A stretch of 64,000 nucleotides of DNA from Allobosea psychrotolerans (lineage in GTDB: Bacteria > Pseudomonadota > Alphaproteobacteria > Rhizobiales > Beijerinckiaceae), in contig NZ_PQFZ01000001.1 in NCBI RefSeq assembly GCF_002917105.1, positions 310,001 through 374,000 of the forward strand. Direction: 5' to 3'. Positions 56,472 to 64,000 of this stretch are shown here, one piece after another (positions within the stretch are counted from its first letter, which is position 1; each line of letters opens with the position of its first letter). The notes below the pieces were generated by a model. The model was not told where the DNA came from. It did not search any database and saw nothing but the letters and a program-made list of their open reading frames with translations. The position numbers and the translations under genes were made by a program.

Positions 56472-56759
56472 ATGTCGTTCCTGAAATCCCTGTTCGGCCT
56501 GGGCGGCAAGGCCAGCGCGACGCCGGCCGGCCCGCTCAAGAGCATCGAGCATAATGGTTTCACCATCCATGCGACGCCCTATCAGGAGGGCGGGCAGCAC
56601 CAGCTCTGCGGCGTGGTCGAGAAGGAGATCGACGGGGAGCTCCGCCAGCATCGCTTCGTGCGGGCCGACCGCTTTCCCGGCGCCGAGGACGCCGCCGATT
56701 TTGCGCTGGTGAAGGGCAAGCAGCTTGTCGATGAGCAAGGCGATGCGCTCTTTAAATAA
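56472..56759 (+). CDS. HlyU-family protein
   Basis: A 95-residue protein of the HlyU (PF10115) family: MSFLKSLFGLGGKA start, then IEHNGFTIHATPYQEGGQHQLCGVVEKEIDGELRQHRFVRADRFPGAEDAADFALVKGKQLVDEQGDALF. GCGGAGG precedes ATG 56472. HlyU regulates haemolysin in Vibrio through an ArsR-like fold, but this family is a different, small Rhizobiales-common domain of uncertain function, so a role in transcription is not assured. Confidence 0.85.
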   Translation: MSFLKSLFGLGGKASATPAGPLKSIEHNGFTIHATPYQEGGQHQLCGVVEKEIDGELRQHRFVRADRFPGAEDAADFALVKGKQLVDEQGDALFK

Positions 56760-57024
56760 ATCGGCCGCGACGCTGCTGCCGAGTGATGTCGATTACGTTA
56801 AGGCATATCGGTATGTTGCTCTGCGGCGCAGAAGATAATTTCTGGATCGTTTCTTGAGTTTTTTCAGAATTTTCATTTTTTATTGATGTTCTCGCTCCAT
56901 TTTGCAGAGTGAGAGGCAATCCCGCTGAAGTGGCCCGCTGGGCTGCTGCTTTAAGCATTTGTTGTGATCTCTACGGCTTCTATCGAAAGCGCAGAGTTTC
57001 AAAAATGTTCAGCGGATTGCCCCG
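56760..57024. other. AT-rich spacer between the HlyU and GGDEF-EAL genes
   Basis: A 265-bp region clearly poorer in GC than its surroundings, with GAGTTTTTTCAGAATTTTCATTTTTTATTGATG. No ORF or hairpin terminator with coding or structural support was found. It probably holds the promoter of the following gene. Confidence 0.4.
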
Positions 57025-58833
57025 ATGTCCAAGGCTGTCACCAGCCCCGACGCAACTGCCTATCGCCGGTTCTCCGCCGATCGTCAGATCGCGTCGGGCT
57101 TCGCTGCGCTGAGGGAAGGCGGTGTCGATCTCTCCCAGATCGCGGCCGCGGCGGCGAAGAACGACATGCCGGTCCGCCGCGACGCCTGGTTCGAGGGCGT
57201 GCTCGATCAACTGCCGATCTGCGTCTACATGACCGATGCCGGGGGGCGGGTCACCTATGTCAACCGCGCCGCCAGCGCCTTTGTCGGGCGCGAGCCGCGC
57301 ATCGGCGCGGATCGCTGGTGCATCACGCACAAGCTCTTCACCATCGAGGGCGCGTCGCTCGCACCCCAGGACGGCCCGATGGCGGTCGCGCTGCGCGAAA
57401 GCCGGCCGGTGCGCGGCGTCGAGGCCATGCTCGAACGCCCTGACGGGACGCGGACGCCGATCCTGACCTATCCGACGCCGCTGTTCGGGGATGACGGCGC
57501 GCTGACCGGCGGCTTCAACCTGCTGGTCGACATCAGCAAGCGCAAGCAGGCCGAGCAGAAGCTGGCGGACACGCTGCATCATGACGGGCTGACCGGGCTG
57601 CACAACCGCCCGGCGCTGAGCGCCCATCTCGACCGGAGGCTGACGCAGGCGCGCCTCGCCGGCGAGGGGCTGGTCGTGATGCGCATGGACCTCGACGGCT
57701 TCAAGGCGCTGAACGACGAGCATGGCCATGCCGTGGGCGACGCCGTTCTGGTCGAGGCGGCTCAGCGTCTGCGGGCCAGTGCCGACGACGCCTTCCTGGC
57801 GCGGATCGGCGGCGACGAGTTCATGCTGGTCTCGGGCGCGCTGCAGACCGAGGGCGAGGCGCGGGCGCAGGCCGAGCGCGTATGCTGTGCCTTCGCGGAC
57901 GAATTCTTCGCGGGCGGCCATTCCTTCAAGATCAGTGTCAGCGCCGGCTACGCGCGCTTTCCGGGGGATGGCGAGGATCAGATCCGCCTGATCGCTGCCG
58001 CCAACGCCGCCTTGAACCTCGCCAAATCCGAGGGGCCGGGCGCGATGCGCATGTTCGATCTCGCCGAGCAGGCGCGCGAGCAGGAACGCGTCACCTTCAG
58101 CCGGCACCTGCGCCAGGCGATCGAGCGCGACGAGATCCATCCGCATTACCAGCCGCTGTTCCGGGCCGATGGCTCGATCGCAGGCTTCGAGGCGCTGGCG
58201 CGCTGGAAGGACCCGGTGCGCGGCATCGTCGCACCGGCGAGCTTCATTCCGGCGGCGGAGGAGGGCGGGCTCATCGCCAGGCTCGATGCCTATGTGCTGC
58301 GCAGCGCCTGCATCGAGGCGGCGCGCTGGACACAGCCCTTGCGGATTTCCGTCAACATCTCGGCGCTGGAGTTCCAGTCCGGCGACCTGCCCGGACGTGT
58401 CGCGGCGGTGCTGGCCGAGACCGGCCTCGACCCCGAGCGGCTCGAACTCGAGATCACCGAGGGCGTCATGGTCACCGATGCCGACCGCGCCATGGCGACC
58501 TTCGGCAAATTGCGCGCGCTCGGCGTGCGCATCGCGCTCGATGATTTCGGCACCGGCTATTCCTCGCTCTCCTATCTGCATCGCTTCCCGCTGACGACGC
58601 TCAAGATCGACCGCAGCTTCGTCGCCAAGCTCGGTGTGACGCTGGAATCGGTCGCGATCACGCGCGCCGTCATCCAGCTCGGCCATGCGCTCGGCATCGA
58701 GGTGGTGGCCGAAGGAGTCGAGACGCCCGAGCAGCTCGACTTCCTGATCCAGGAAGGCTGCGACCTGACGCAAGGCTTCCTGCTCGGCCGCCCGCTGGAT
58801 GCCAGCGCCTATGCGCATGTGACGGGCGCCTGA
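57025..58833 (+). CDS. PAS-GGDEF-EAL cyclic-di-GMP signalling protein
   Basis: A 602-residue cytoplasmic protein with a PAS-like sensor at about 55-170 ([26 protein letters not shown]). The GGDEF cyclase domain is at about 185-345 with [18 protein letters not shown] and an intact GGDEF (262-266) but no RxxD inhibitory site just before it. The EAL phosphodiesterase domain is at about 355-602 with EAL (389-391), [21 protein letters not shown] and [13 protein letters not shown] all intact. Both activities are therefore possible. No transmembrane helix, so it senses an internal cue. Stands alone. Confidence 0.94.
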   Translation: MSKAVTSPDATAYRRFSADRQIASGFAALREGGVDLSQIAAAAAKNDMPVRRDAWFEGVLDQLPICVYMTDAGGRVTYVNRAASAFVGREPRIGADRWCITHKLFTIEGASLAPQDGPMAVALRESRPVRGVEAMLERPDGTRTPILTYPTPLFGDDGALTGGFNLLVDISKRKQAEQKLADTLHHDGLTGLHNRPALSAHLDRRLTQARLAGEGLVVMRMDLDGFKALNDEHGHAVGDAVLVEAAQRLRASADDAFLARIGGDEFMLVSGALQTEGEARAQAERVCCAFADEFFAGGHSFKISVSAGYARFPGDGEDQIRLIAAANAALNLAKSEGPGAMRMFDLAEQAREQERVTFSRHLRQAIERDEIHPHYQPLFRADGSIAGFEALARWKDPVRGIVAPASFIPAAEEGGLIARLDAYVLRSACIEAARWTQPLRISVNISALEFQSGDLPGRVAAVLAETGLDPERLELEITEGVMVTDADRAMATFGKLRALGVRIALDDFGTGYSSLSYLHRFPLTTLKIDRSFVAKLGVTLESVAITRAVIQLGHALGIEVVAEGVETPEQLDFLIQEGCDLTQGFLLGRPLDASAYAHVTGA

Positions 58834-58918
58834 GGGGCACGCCTCCTCCACCAACGCCGTCCCGCCCTGCGGGGCCTGCGCTTGTCGCGCGCGGCGGCGC
58901 CGCCTAATCCTCGCTCCC

Positions 58919-59020
58919 AGAGCATTTTCGAGCGAAGTGGATACCGGTTCGCGTGAAGAAAATGCGTTAAAGCAAAGATCTAGAGCAATTGAACGATCCG
59001 ATCGGATCGGAGATTGCTCT
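58919..59020. repeat. dispersed AGAGCATTTTCG / AGAGCAATTG repeats
   Basis: The first element is AGAGCATTTTCGAGCGAAGTGG with ATACCGGTTCGCGTGAAG and AAAATGCG. The second (58982-59020) is AGAGCAAT ... ATTGCTCT enclosing the perfect 14-bp palindrome GATCCGATCGGATC. They fill the leader of the downstream MFS gene. Confidence 0.7.
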
Positions 59021-59058
59021 GGAAAAGTCGTTCTCTGAAAACGACGGCGCGAGGAAAC

Positions 59059-60303
59059 ATGGCTTCCCTGGATGCGCGTTATGCGCCGGATTCCTCCTAT
59101 GCCTGGCTCAGGCTGGCGATGTCGCTGCTGCTCGGCACGGTCGCCTGCGTCGGCACCTGGTCAGTCGTGGTCGTGCTGCCTTCGGTGCAGGCCGAGTTCG
59201 GCACGCTCAGGGCAGGCGCTGCGCTGCCCTATACCTGCGTGATGATCGGCTTCGGCTTCGGCAACATCGCCATGGGCCGCATAGCCGATCGCTACGGCAT
59301 CGTCGTGCCGGTGGTGATGGGGGCGCTCCTGCTCGGCAGCGGCTATATGCTGGCGGCGCTGGCGCAATCGCTCTGGCAGTTCGCGCTCATCCATCTCGTC
59401 CTGATCGGCATTGGCGGCGGGGCCGGCTTCTCCCCGCTGATCGCCGACCTGTCGCATTGGTTCCGCAGGCATCGCGGGCTTGCCGTGGTGTTCGGCGCAT
59501 CGGGGAGCTATCTCGCCGGGGTGATCTGGCCGCAGCTCATCACCTGGGGCTTGGCGCATCATGGCTGGCGGGCGACGCATATCGGTATCGGACTGACGGC
59601 GCTCATCATCATGCTGCCGATGTCGCTGTTCTTCCGGCGCCGTCCCTCGGTCGAGCACATGGCGGCCGACGATGCGGCGAGCACCAGCGCGCGCGGCGAT
59701 CTCGGCCTCTCCGCGAACCAGTTGCAATGGCTGCTCGCGGTGGCGGGGTTCTGCTGCTGCGTCGCCATGGCGATGCCGCAGGTCCATATCGTCGCCTATT
59801 GTGGCGATCTCGGTTACGGCGTCGCGCGCGGCGCGGATATGCTCTCGCTGATGCTGCTGCTCGGCATCATCAGCCGCATCGGCTCGGGCTTCGTCGCCGA
59901 CCGCATCGGCGGAACGGCGACGCTGGCTTTGGGCTCGGCGATGCAGGGCGCGGCGCTGTTCCTCTATCTCTGGTTCGACGGCCTGACCTCGCTCTACATC
60001 GTCACAGGCATTTTCGGCCTGTTCCAGGGCGGCATCGTGCCGATGTATGCGGTCATCATCCGTGAATACCTGCCGGCCAAGGAGGCGGGCGTGCGCATCG
60101 GCATCGTGATGTCGGCGACGGTCCTGGGCATGGCCTTCGGCGGCTATGTCTCGGGCGCGATCTTCGACTATTTCGCCTCCTATCGCGTCGCCTTCCTCAA
60201 CGGGCTGGCCTGGAACCTCGTCAATCTCGGGCTGGTGTGCTGGCTGATGATGCGTGCGCGACCGCGGAATTCGCTTGGCAGCTCTACGCCAGCGGCCGCC
60301 TGA
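59059..60303 (+). CDS. MFS transporter (monocarboxylate/OFA-like)
   Basis: A 414-residue protein from ATG 59059, which follows GAGGAAAC. Twelve helices; LLGTVACVGTWSVVVVLPSVQAEFGTLRAGAALPYTCVMIGFGFGNIAMGRIADRYG contains the MFS motif A loop, and the second half repeats it as SRIGSGFVADRIGGTATLALG. AEFG...SHWFRRHRGLAVVFGASGSYLAGVIWP resembles the MCT/YbfB-like group that imports organic acids. Substrate unknown. No regulator is adjacent. Confidence 0.9.
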   Translation: MASLDARYAPDSSYAWLRLAMSLLLGTVACVGTWSVVVVLPSVQAEFGTLRAGAALPYTCVMIGFGFGNIAMGRIADRYGIVVPVVMGALLLGSGYMLAALAQSLWQFALIHLVLIGIGGGAGFSPLIADLSHWFRRHRGLAVVFGASGSYLAGVIWPQLITWGLAHHGWRATHIGIGLTALIIMLPMSLFFRRRPSVEHMAADDAASTSARGDLGLSANQLQWLLAVAGFCCCVAMAMPQVHIVAYCGDLGYGVARGADMLSLMLLLGIISRIGSGFVADRIGGTATLALGSAMQGAALFLYLWFDGLTSLYIVTGIFGLFQGGIVPMYAVIIREYLPAKEAGVRIGIVMSATVLGMAFGGYVSGAIFDYFASYRVAFLNGLAWNLVNLGLVCWLMMRARPRNSLGSSTPAAA

Positions 60304-60390
60304 CGCGGCTTTCTGCGCGTCCTGGCTCACGGCCAAAAGTTCGCTCAGGTCAGGCGGTGGCGTGAGGGCTGCGGCCTCATCACAACCGCG

Positions 60391-60532
60391 CCGTCATTCC
60401 GGGCGCAGCCCCCGGGTCCGATCTTCGATCGGCCCAAGGATAGACTCCGCGGAGAGCCGGAATCCATCGTAGGGTGCAGCGCCCTTCGATGGATCCGGAT
60501 CGGACCCGAGGGCGGCTTGTCTGGAATGACGG
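60391..60532. repeat. 142-bp palindromic intergenic element
   Basis: The ends CCGTCATTCC and GGAATGACGG are perfect terminal inverted repeats, with GGGTCCGATC ... GATCGGACCC and internal GATCGGCCC hairpins. A complete copy of the CGTCATTCC class whose fragments are seen at 6520 and 45441. Confidence 0.7.
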
Positions 60533-60558
60533 CGGGGCTGTGCTGACAGCGCGGTGCT

Positions 60559-60924
60559 TCAAGCCGGCTTGTCGCCCGGCCGGTACGTCCCAAAGCACCA
60601 GACATGGCCTTCCGGGTCCTTGCAGATGAAGTCGCGGCTGCCATAGGGCTGGTCGGTCGGCTCCATCAAGATTTCGGCTCCGGCTGCTCGCGCCCGCCCG
60701 CAGCGGGCGTCGATGTCGTCGGTGGCGATATAGGGCGAGGCGGTGGTGCCGCCGAGCTCGGCGGGGCTGGCGACCAGCTTGACGAATTCATTGTTCTCGG
60801 CCGAGCCCAGCATGACGAAGCTCTCACCCATGCGCAGTTCGCCATGCAGCAGGGTCTTGCCGTCCGCCGAGTAGTAGGCGGCGTGTTTCTCGAAGCCCAG
60901 GGCCGCGATCGGCCAGCCGGACAT
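60559..60924 (-). pseudogene. 5'-truncated VOC (glyoxalase-like) gene
   Basis: From about residue 10 of this frame the sequence is a normal VOC domain: LGFEKHAAYYSADGKTLLHGELRMGESFVMLGSAEN ... SPYIATDDIDARCGRARAAGAEILMEPTDQPYGSRDFICKDPEGHVWCFGTY. The family's first strand and metal-binding His region (typically ending CRAFGFE) are missing; upstream residues change abruptly to unrelated sequence that belongs to a transposase fragment. An in-frame ATG at 60924 could still yield a 121-residue peptide, but with an incomplete fold. Confidence 0.65.
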
Positions 60925-60958
60925 GCTCAAGAATATCGCGGCGACGCATCGCAACGTG

Positions 60959-61160
60959 CTACGACCGATGCGCCCACACCTTCTTCTCCGCAATCTGTAT
61001 CGCGGCAGCCGTCATCTTCTGGCTCTGGTCAACGAGTCCTGAGCCAAGTTTCGGTCGGCAGGCGGCATGCGCAACCAGCTTCTCGGGCCAGGTGTCGAAC
61101 CTGTCCTGGGTGCGCTCGATCAACCTGCGTGAGGAAGAGCCGACCGCCCGACCCTGACGC
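60959..61160 (-). mobile_element. degenerate transposase C-terminal fragment
   Basis: The minus-strand frame ending at 60961 reads RTQDRFDTWPEKLVAHAAC and DQSQKMTAAAIQIAEKK. This follows the ERF..WPEKL.ADTAYGSAEML pattern of DDE transposases of the IS5/IS1182 group, with several key residues already changed (AHAAC for ADTAY). No terminal inverted repeats or full transposase remain. It abuts the broken VOC gene, suggesting an old insertion or deletion. Confidence 0.45.
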
Positions 61161-61347
61161 GACCGCTCGCCTATCCGAACAAAAAAAATCTCCCGCGCAA
61201 GTCGGCAGGACCGGTCGCTACCAAGGTTCCGGCGGGTTGATGCCAGTCGCCGATTTTACCCCGTTTTACAGCTGCGATCGCGACCGAGTGCTAGTCTTCC
61301 GCTCGACGCGGCCGAACGACGTCGTCGTTAACCCCGGAGAGACAGAA

Positions 61348-62103
61348 ATGAGCAGTTTTCGGCAGATGCTTTTCCTGGCGGTCGGCGCGGCTGCGCTGAT
61401 GGCCAGCTCGACCACGATCGCTCAGGTGGCGGCCAAATCCGTCGTCCTTGTCCATGGCGCCTTCGCCGACGGATCGTCCTGGCACAAGGTCATTCCCCTG
61501 TTGGAAAAGGCCGGCTTGAAGGTCATTGCCGTCCAGAACGCACTGCAATCGCTTGAAAACGACGTGGCGACGACGCGCCGCGCGATCCGAGATGCTGAAG
61601 CTCCTGTTGTTCTGGTTGGTCACTCCTATGGCGGGATCGTCATTACAGAAGCCGGCAATGACCCCAAGGTCGGAGCGCTGGTCTACGTGGCGGCCTACGC
61701 TCCAGACAGCGGAGAGGCCCAGAGCCACATCACCTCTCGATATCCGCAACAGGAAAGTCGTGCCGAGTACATCCGCGATGAAGACGGGTTCCTTAGGATC
61801 AGTGATGCGGGAATCTCCCGCTATTTTGCTCCGGACCTGACGGCCGGAGAGCAGAAACTGGTGACCGCCGTACAAGGCAGGCTGCACGCAAGAACTCTCA
61901 CGACGCCGGTCGTCCGCGCGGCCTGGCGAGACAGACCCACCTTCATGGCAATTGCGACGAACGATGCCATCATTCCGCCGCAGCTCCAGAAGGATCAGGT
62001 GGAGCGATCACGGGCGATGTCGATCGAGGTGCCGTCCAGTCATGTCGCAATGCTGTCCTTTCCTGAAAGAATCTCTGAGCTGATCATCCGCGCGGCCAGA
62101 TAG
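61348..62103 (+). CDS. alpha/beta hydrolase, exported
   Basis: A 251-residue alpha/beta hydrolase of the EstA/salicylate-esterase-like group. Signal peptide 1-26 (LFLAVGAAALMASSTTIAQ). Nucleophile Ser in VVLVGHSYGGIVITEAG, oxyanion segment VVLVHGAFADGSSWHKVIPLL, catalytic Asp region MAIATNDAIIPP and His in SSHVAMLSFPERI. ATG 61348 follows CCGGAGAGA. Resembles enzymes that hydrolyse short esters. The lower local GC suggests acquisition with the neighbouring fragment. Confidence 0.88.
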   Translation: MSSFRQMLFLAVGAAALMASSTTIAQVAAKSVVLVHGAFADGSSWHKVIPLLEKAGLKVIAVQNALQSLENDVATTRRAIRDAEAPVVLVGHSYGGIVITEAGNDPKVGALVYVAAYAPDSGEAQSHITSRYPQQESRAEYIRDEDGFLRISDAGISRYFAPDLTAGEQKLVTAVQGRLHARTLTTPVVRAAWRDRPTFMAIATNDAIIPPQLQKDQVERSRAMSIEVPSSHVAMLSFPERISELIIRAAR

Positions 62104-62295
62104 CCGCTAGGATACAGGACATAGAAGCACGGGCGGGGCGAGGCCTGACGGCCAGAGGCGCTCTTACACAAGGGTTCGCTTGAGGCGCTGCTCGGCTTCC
62201 GCAACTGGCGGATGCCGCCTGACTGAAGCTAAGATATTGCCGGGCCGGATCGCCTGCGATCGAAACCACGGCAATCGAAGATAGAATGGCCGAGC

Positions 62296-63840
62296 ATGGT
62301 CCTGTTCGAGTCAATCCTCGTCATCATGTTCGGAGCTGTCATCCTCGCGGCTGGTTCGCGACGAACCGGCATCCCGTATCCGGTCGTTCTCGCCATCTGC
62401 GGGACAGCTCTCGCCTTCATTCCCAATGCGCCGCGCATCACGCTGGATCCGGAGTTGGTGCTCGCCCTCTTCGTCGCGCCGATCCTGCTCGATGCGGCCT
62501 TTGACAGCTCGCCGCGCGATCTGCGCAGGAACTGGCTGCCCATATCCAGTCTGGTTTTCGTGGCTGTCGGCGTCACCACCGCCGTCGTTGCAGTTGTGAC
62601 GCGATGGTTCGTGCCCGATATGACCTGGGCCGCCGCGATCGCGCTCGGAGCGATCGTCGCCCCGCCCGACGCCGTTGCAGCGACGGCGATCCTGCGAAGG
62701 GTGCGGCCGCCCCATCGCATCGTCGTGATCCTCGAAGGGGAGAGCCTGCTGAACGATGCAACCGCGCTGCTGATTTACCGCCTTGCGGTGGGTTCGGTCG
62801 CGGCCGGCAGCTTCAGCCTCGCGAATGCATTGCCAGCCTTCGCCCTCGTCACGGTGGGCAGCATCGCTCTCGGCACGGTTCTCGGTTTGGCCGCGGTGCG
62901 GCTGCTCGTGTTGTTTCGCGATCCGGCAAGCGCCATCATCGTGCAGTTCGTTACGACCTTCGGCGTCTGGATCCTGGCAGAGCGGCTGCATCTGTCCGGC
63001 ATCATCACTGTCGTCGTCTACGGCATCGTGCTTGCGCGGACGGCTCCTGCCGTGACCAGCGCGAGGTTGCGCATTCCTTCCTACGCAGTCTGGGAGACGA
63101 CCGTTTTCGTGCTCCAGGTTCTGGCCTTCGTGCTGGTCGGCCTGCAGTTGCGACCGATCCTCGAAGGGTTCGATGCCGCGCAACGTGTCGGTTACGCCTG
63201 GATCGCGCTCGCGGTCCTCGCAACGGTCATTCTCGTGCGGCTGACATGGGTCGCGACCTACAGGGGGATCGCCCTTTTGGTTTCGGGTCGCTCTTCGGAT
63301 GCGCGGGAAAGGGCGACTTTTCTCCAGAACGCGAAGGGCAGCGTCGTCGTCGCCTGGTGCGGCATGCGCGGCATCGTCACGCTCGCGGCCGCCTTCGCCC
63401 TTCCCGCCGATTTCCCCTATCGCGACCTGATCCTGCTCTGTGCCTTCACCGTCGTGGTCGGCACGTTGCTGATCCAGGGGCTGACGCTGACGCCACTGCT
63501 GCGCTATCTCGCGATCAGCGACGATCACCCCGTCGACCGCGAGTTTGCCCTCGCGCGGAAGGCCGCGCTGCAGGCCGCGATCGAATCGCTCGAAGGCGCG
63601 CGGAAGGCGGCTGCTGCGGCGGTCCGACAGGAATATCGCGACATGCTGGAGCAGACCGGACGGGCCGCGCAGCTCGACACCGACCATAATGCCCTGCGGC
63701 GGACCGCGCTCGAGGTGGCGCGGAAGACCGCATTCGATCTGCGGAAGCGCGGGACCATCGGCGATGACGCCTTCCACCGGCTCGAGGAAGAGCTCGATTG
63801 GCTGGAGCTCGGCGCCGCGCCGCGGGAGGGCAGCGCATGA
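62296..63840 (+). CDS. CPA1-family Na+/H+ antiporter
   Basis: A 514-residue membrane antiporter with 12-13 helices: SRRTGIPYPVVLAICGTALAFIP, VLALFVAPILLDAAFDSSPRDLRRN, LGAIVAPPDAVAATAILRRV and VVILEGESLLNDATALLIYRLAV (the GESLxNDA motif of CPA1 exchangers), FVTTFGVWILAERLHLSGII, WCGMRGIVTLAAAFALP. A 100-residue cytoplasmic tail is coiled-coil-like (EFALARKAALQAAIESLEGARKAAA). Exports Na+ or K+ for protons. The stop overlaps the next gene start (ATGA). Confidence 0.95.
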   Translation: MVLFESILVIMFGAVILAAGSRRTGIPYPVVLAICGTALAFIPNAPRITLDPELVLALFVAPILLDAAFDSSPRDLRRNWLPISSLVFVAVGVTTAVVAVVTRWFVPDMTWAAAIALGAIVAPPDAVAATAILRRVRPPHRIVVILEGESLLNDATALLIYRLAVGSVAAGSFSLANALPAFALVTVGSIALGTVLGLAAVRLLVLFRDPASAIIVQFVTTFGVWILAERLHLSGIITVVVYGIVLARTAPAVTSARLRIPSYAVWETTVFVLQVLAFVLVGLQLRPILEGFDAAQRVGYAWIALAVLATVILVRLTWVATYRGIALLVSGRSSDARERATFLQNAKGSVVVAWCGMRGIVTLAAAFALPADFPYRDLILLCAFTVVVGTLLIQGLTLTPLLRYLAISDDHPVDREFALARKAALQAAIESLEGARKAAAAAVRQEYRDMLEQTGRAAQLDTDHNALRRTALEVARKTAFDLRKRGTIGDDAFHRLEEELDWLELGAAPREGSA

Positions 63841-64000
63841 AGCCGATCGATGTCGCGATCGTCGGGGCCGGAGCGGCCGGCGTTGCGGCGGGCCGGCATC
63901 TCGCCGCGTCCGGGCTCGACGTGCTTCTGATCGAGGCGACCGACAGGATCGGCGGGCGGGCGCACACCGCCTTCCACGACGGCCTTCATTTCGACCTCGG
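63837..64000 (+). CDS. flavin amine-oxidase-like protein (partial, window edge)
   Basis: The first 54 residues are present: MKPIDVAIVGAGAAGVAAGRHLAASG, then LIEATDRIGGRAHT. The dinucleotide fold GAGAAG and the RIGGRA second motif are typical of monoamine oxidase/phytoene desaturase-type FAD proteins. It overlaps the antiporter stop by 4 bp. The C-terminal remainder lies beyond the window. Confidence 0.85.
   Translation, partial: MKPIDVAIVGAGAAGVAAGRHLAASGLDVLLIEATDRIGGRAHTAFHDGLHFDL

Noticed and set aside
56980..58854. 624-codon open frame antisense to the GGDEF-EAL gene
   Set aside because: Composition is that of an antisense shadow, and all c-di-GMP motifs are on the plus strand.

Overview
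The window looks like a chromosomal segment of a GC-rich alphaproteobacterium of the order Hyphomicrobiales (Rhizobiales). A Bosea-like genus is my best guess. This rests on the housekeeping gene order (carA - yqeY - dnaG - rpoD; carB followed by greA; trxB followed by a LysR gene), many solute-binding proteins with RR-type signal sequences, ELM1-family, HlyU-family and PilZ proteins, and dispersed intergenic palindromes beginning AGAGCA, a style common in this order. No tRNA, rRNA, CRISPR array, prophage or intact insertion sequence was found.

Layout. 1-3.3 kb: trmD, two tiny putative membrane proteins, then a DUF6502-DUF5666 pair behind twin TGTGGG-N7-CCCACR palindromes. 3.3-12.8 kb: PQQ-dependent sugar dehydrogenase, a Bug-type binding protein, crotonase, DUF188, DUF486, a methyltransferase, a rhodanese-like protein, aspartate aminotransferase, a transglutaminase-like protein and several small ORFs. 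12.8-19.3 kb: lytic transglycosylase, RidA, a family-5 binding protein, leuB, orphan msrP, ogt. 19.3-20 kb: a gene-poor stretch with a strong small-RNA candidate. 20-25.4 kb: LysR, trxB, ELM1, Lrp, GNAT and two tandem paralogous exported proteins. 25.4-29.4 kb: greA and carB. 29.6-43.8 kb: efflux pump with a divergent ArsR regulator, methyltransferases, GtrA, a racemase-like protein, PilZ, cyclopropane fatty acid synthase, GNAT, DUF1697, EamA exporter with divergent LysR, M20 peptidase, a vapC remnant, an arogenate/prephenate dehydrogenase and a GntR regulator. 44-53 kb: amino-acid-type binding protein, type II dehydroquinase, NIPSNAP, then carA, yqeY, a VapBC module, dnaG and rpoD with a textbook terminator. 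53-64 kb: small membrane proteins, LysE, YjbQ, DUF2798, HlyU, a PAS-GGDEF-EAL protein, an MFS pump, a truncated VOC gene beside a transposase remnant, an alpha/beta hydrolase, a CPA1 Na+/H+ antiporter and the start of a flavin amine-oxidase-like gene cut by the window edge.

How they work together. The core genes serve macromolecular synthesis (dnaG, rpoD, greA, trmD), carbamoyl phosphate supply (carA, carB), leucine and aromatic metabolism (leuB, aroQ, the dehydrogenase) and redox or DNA repair (trxB, msrP, ogt). The accessory genes are mostly transport with local regulators. The least explained items are the DUF6502-DUF5666 module with paired operators, the CCUCCUCCC small RNA candidate, the tandem exported paralogs, a primase whose zinc-ribbon ligands are all replaced, and several decaying genes (vapC, VOC, transposase, a frameshifted two-helix membrane protein).
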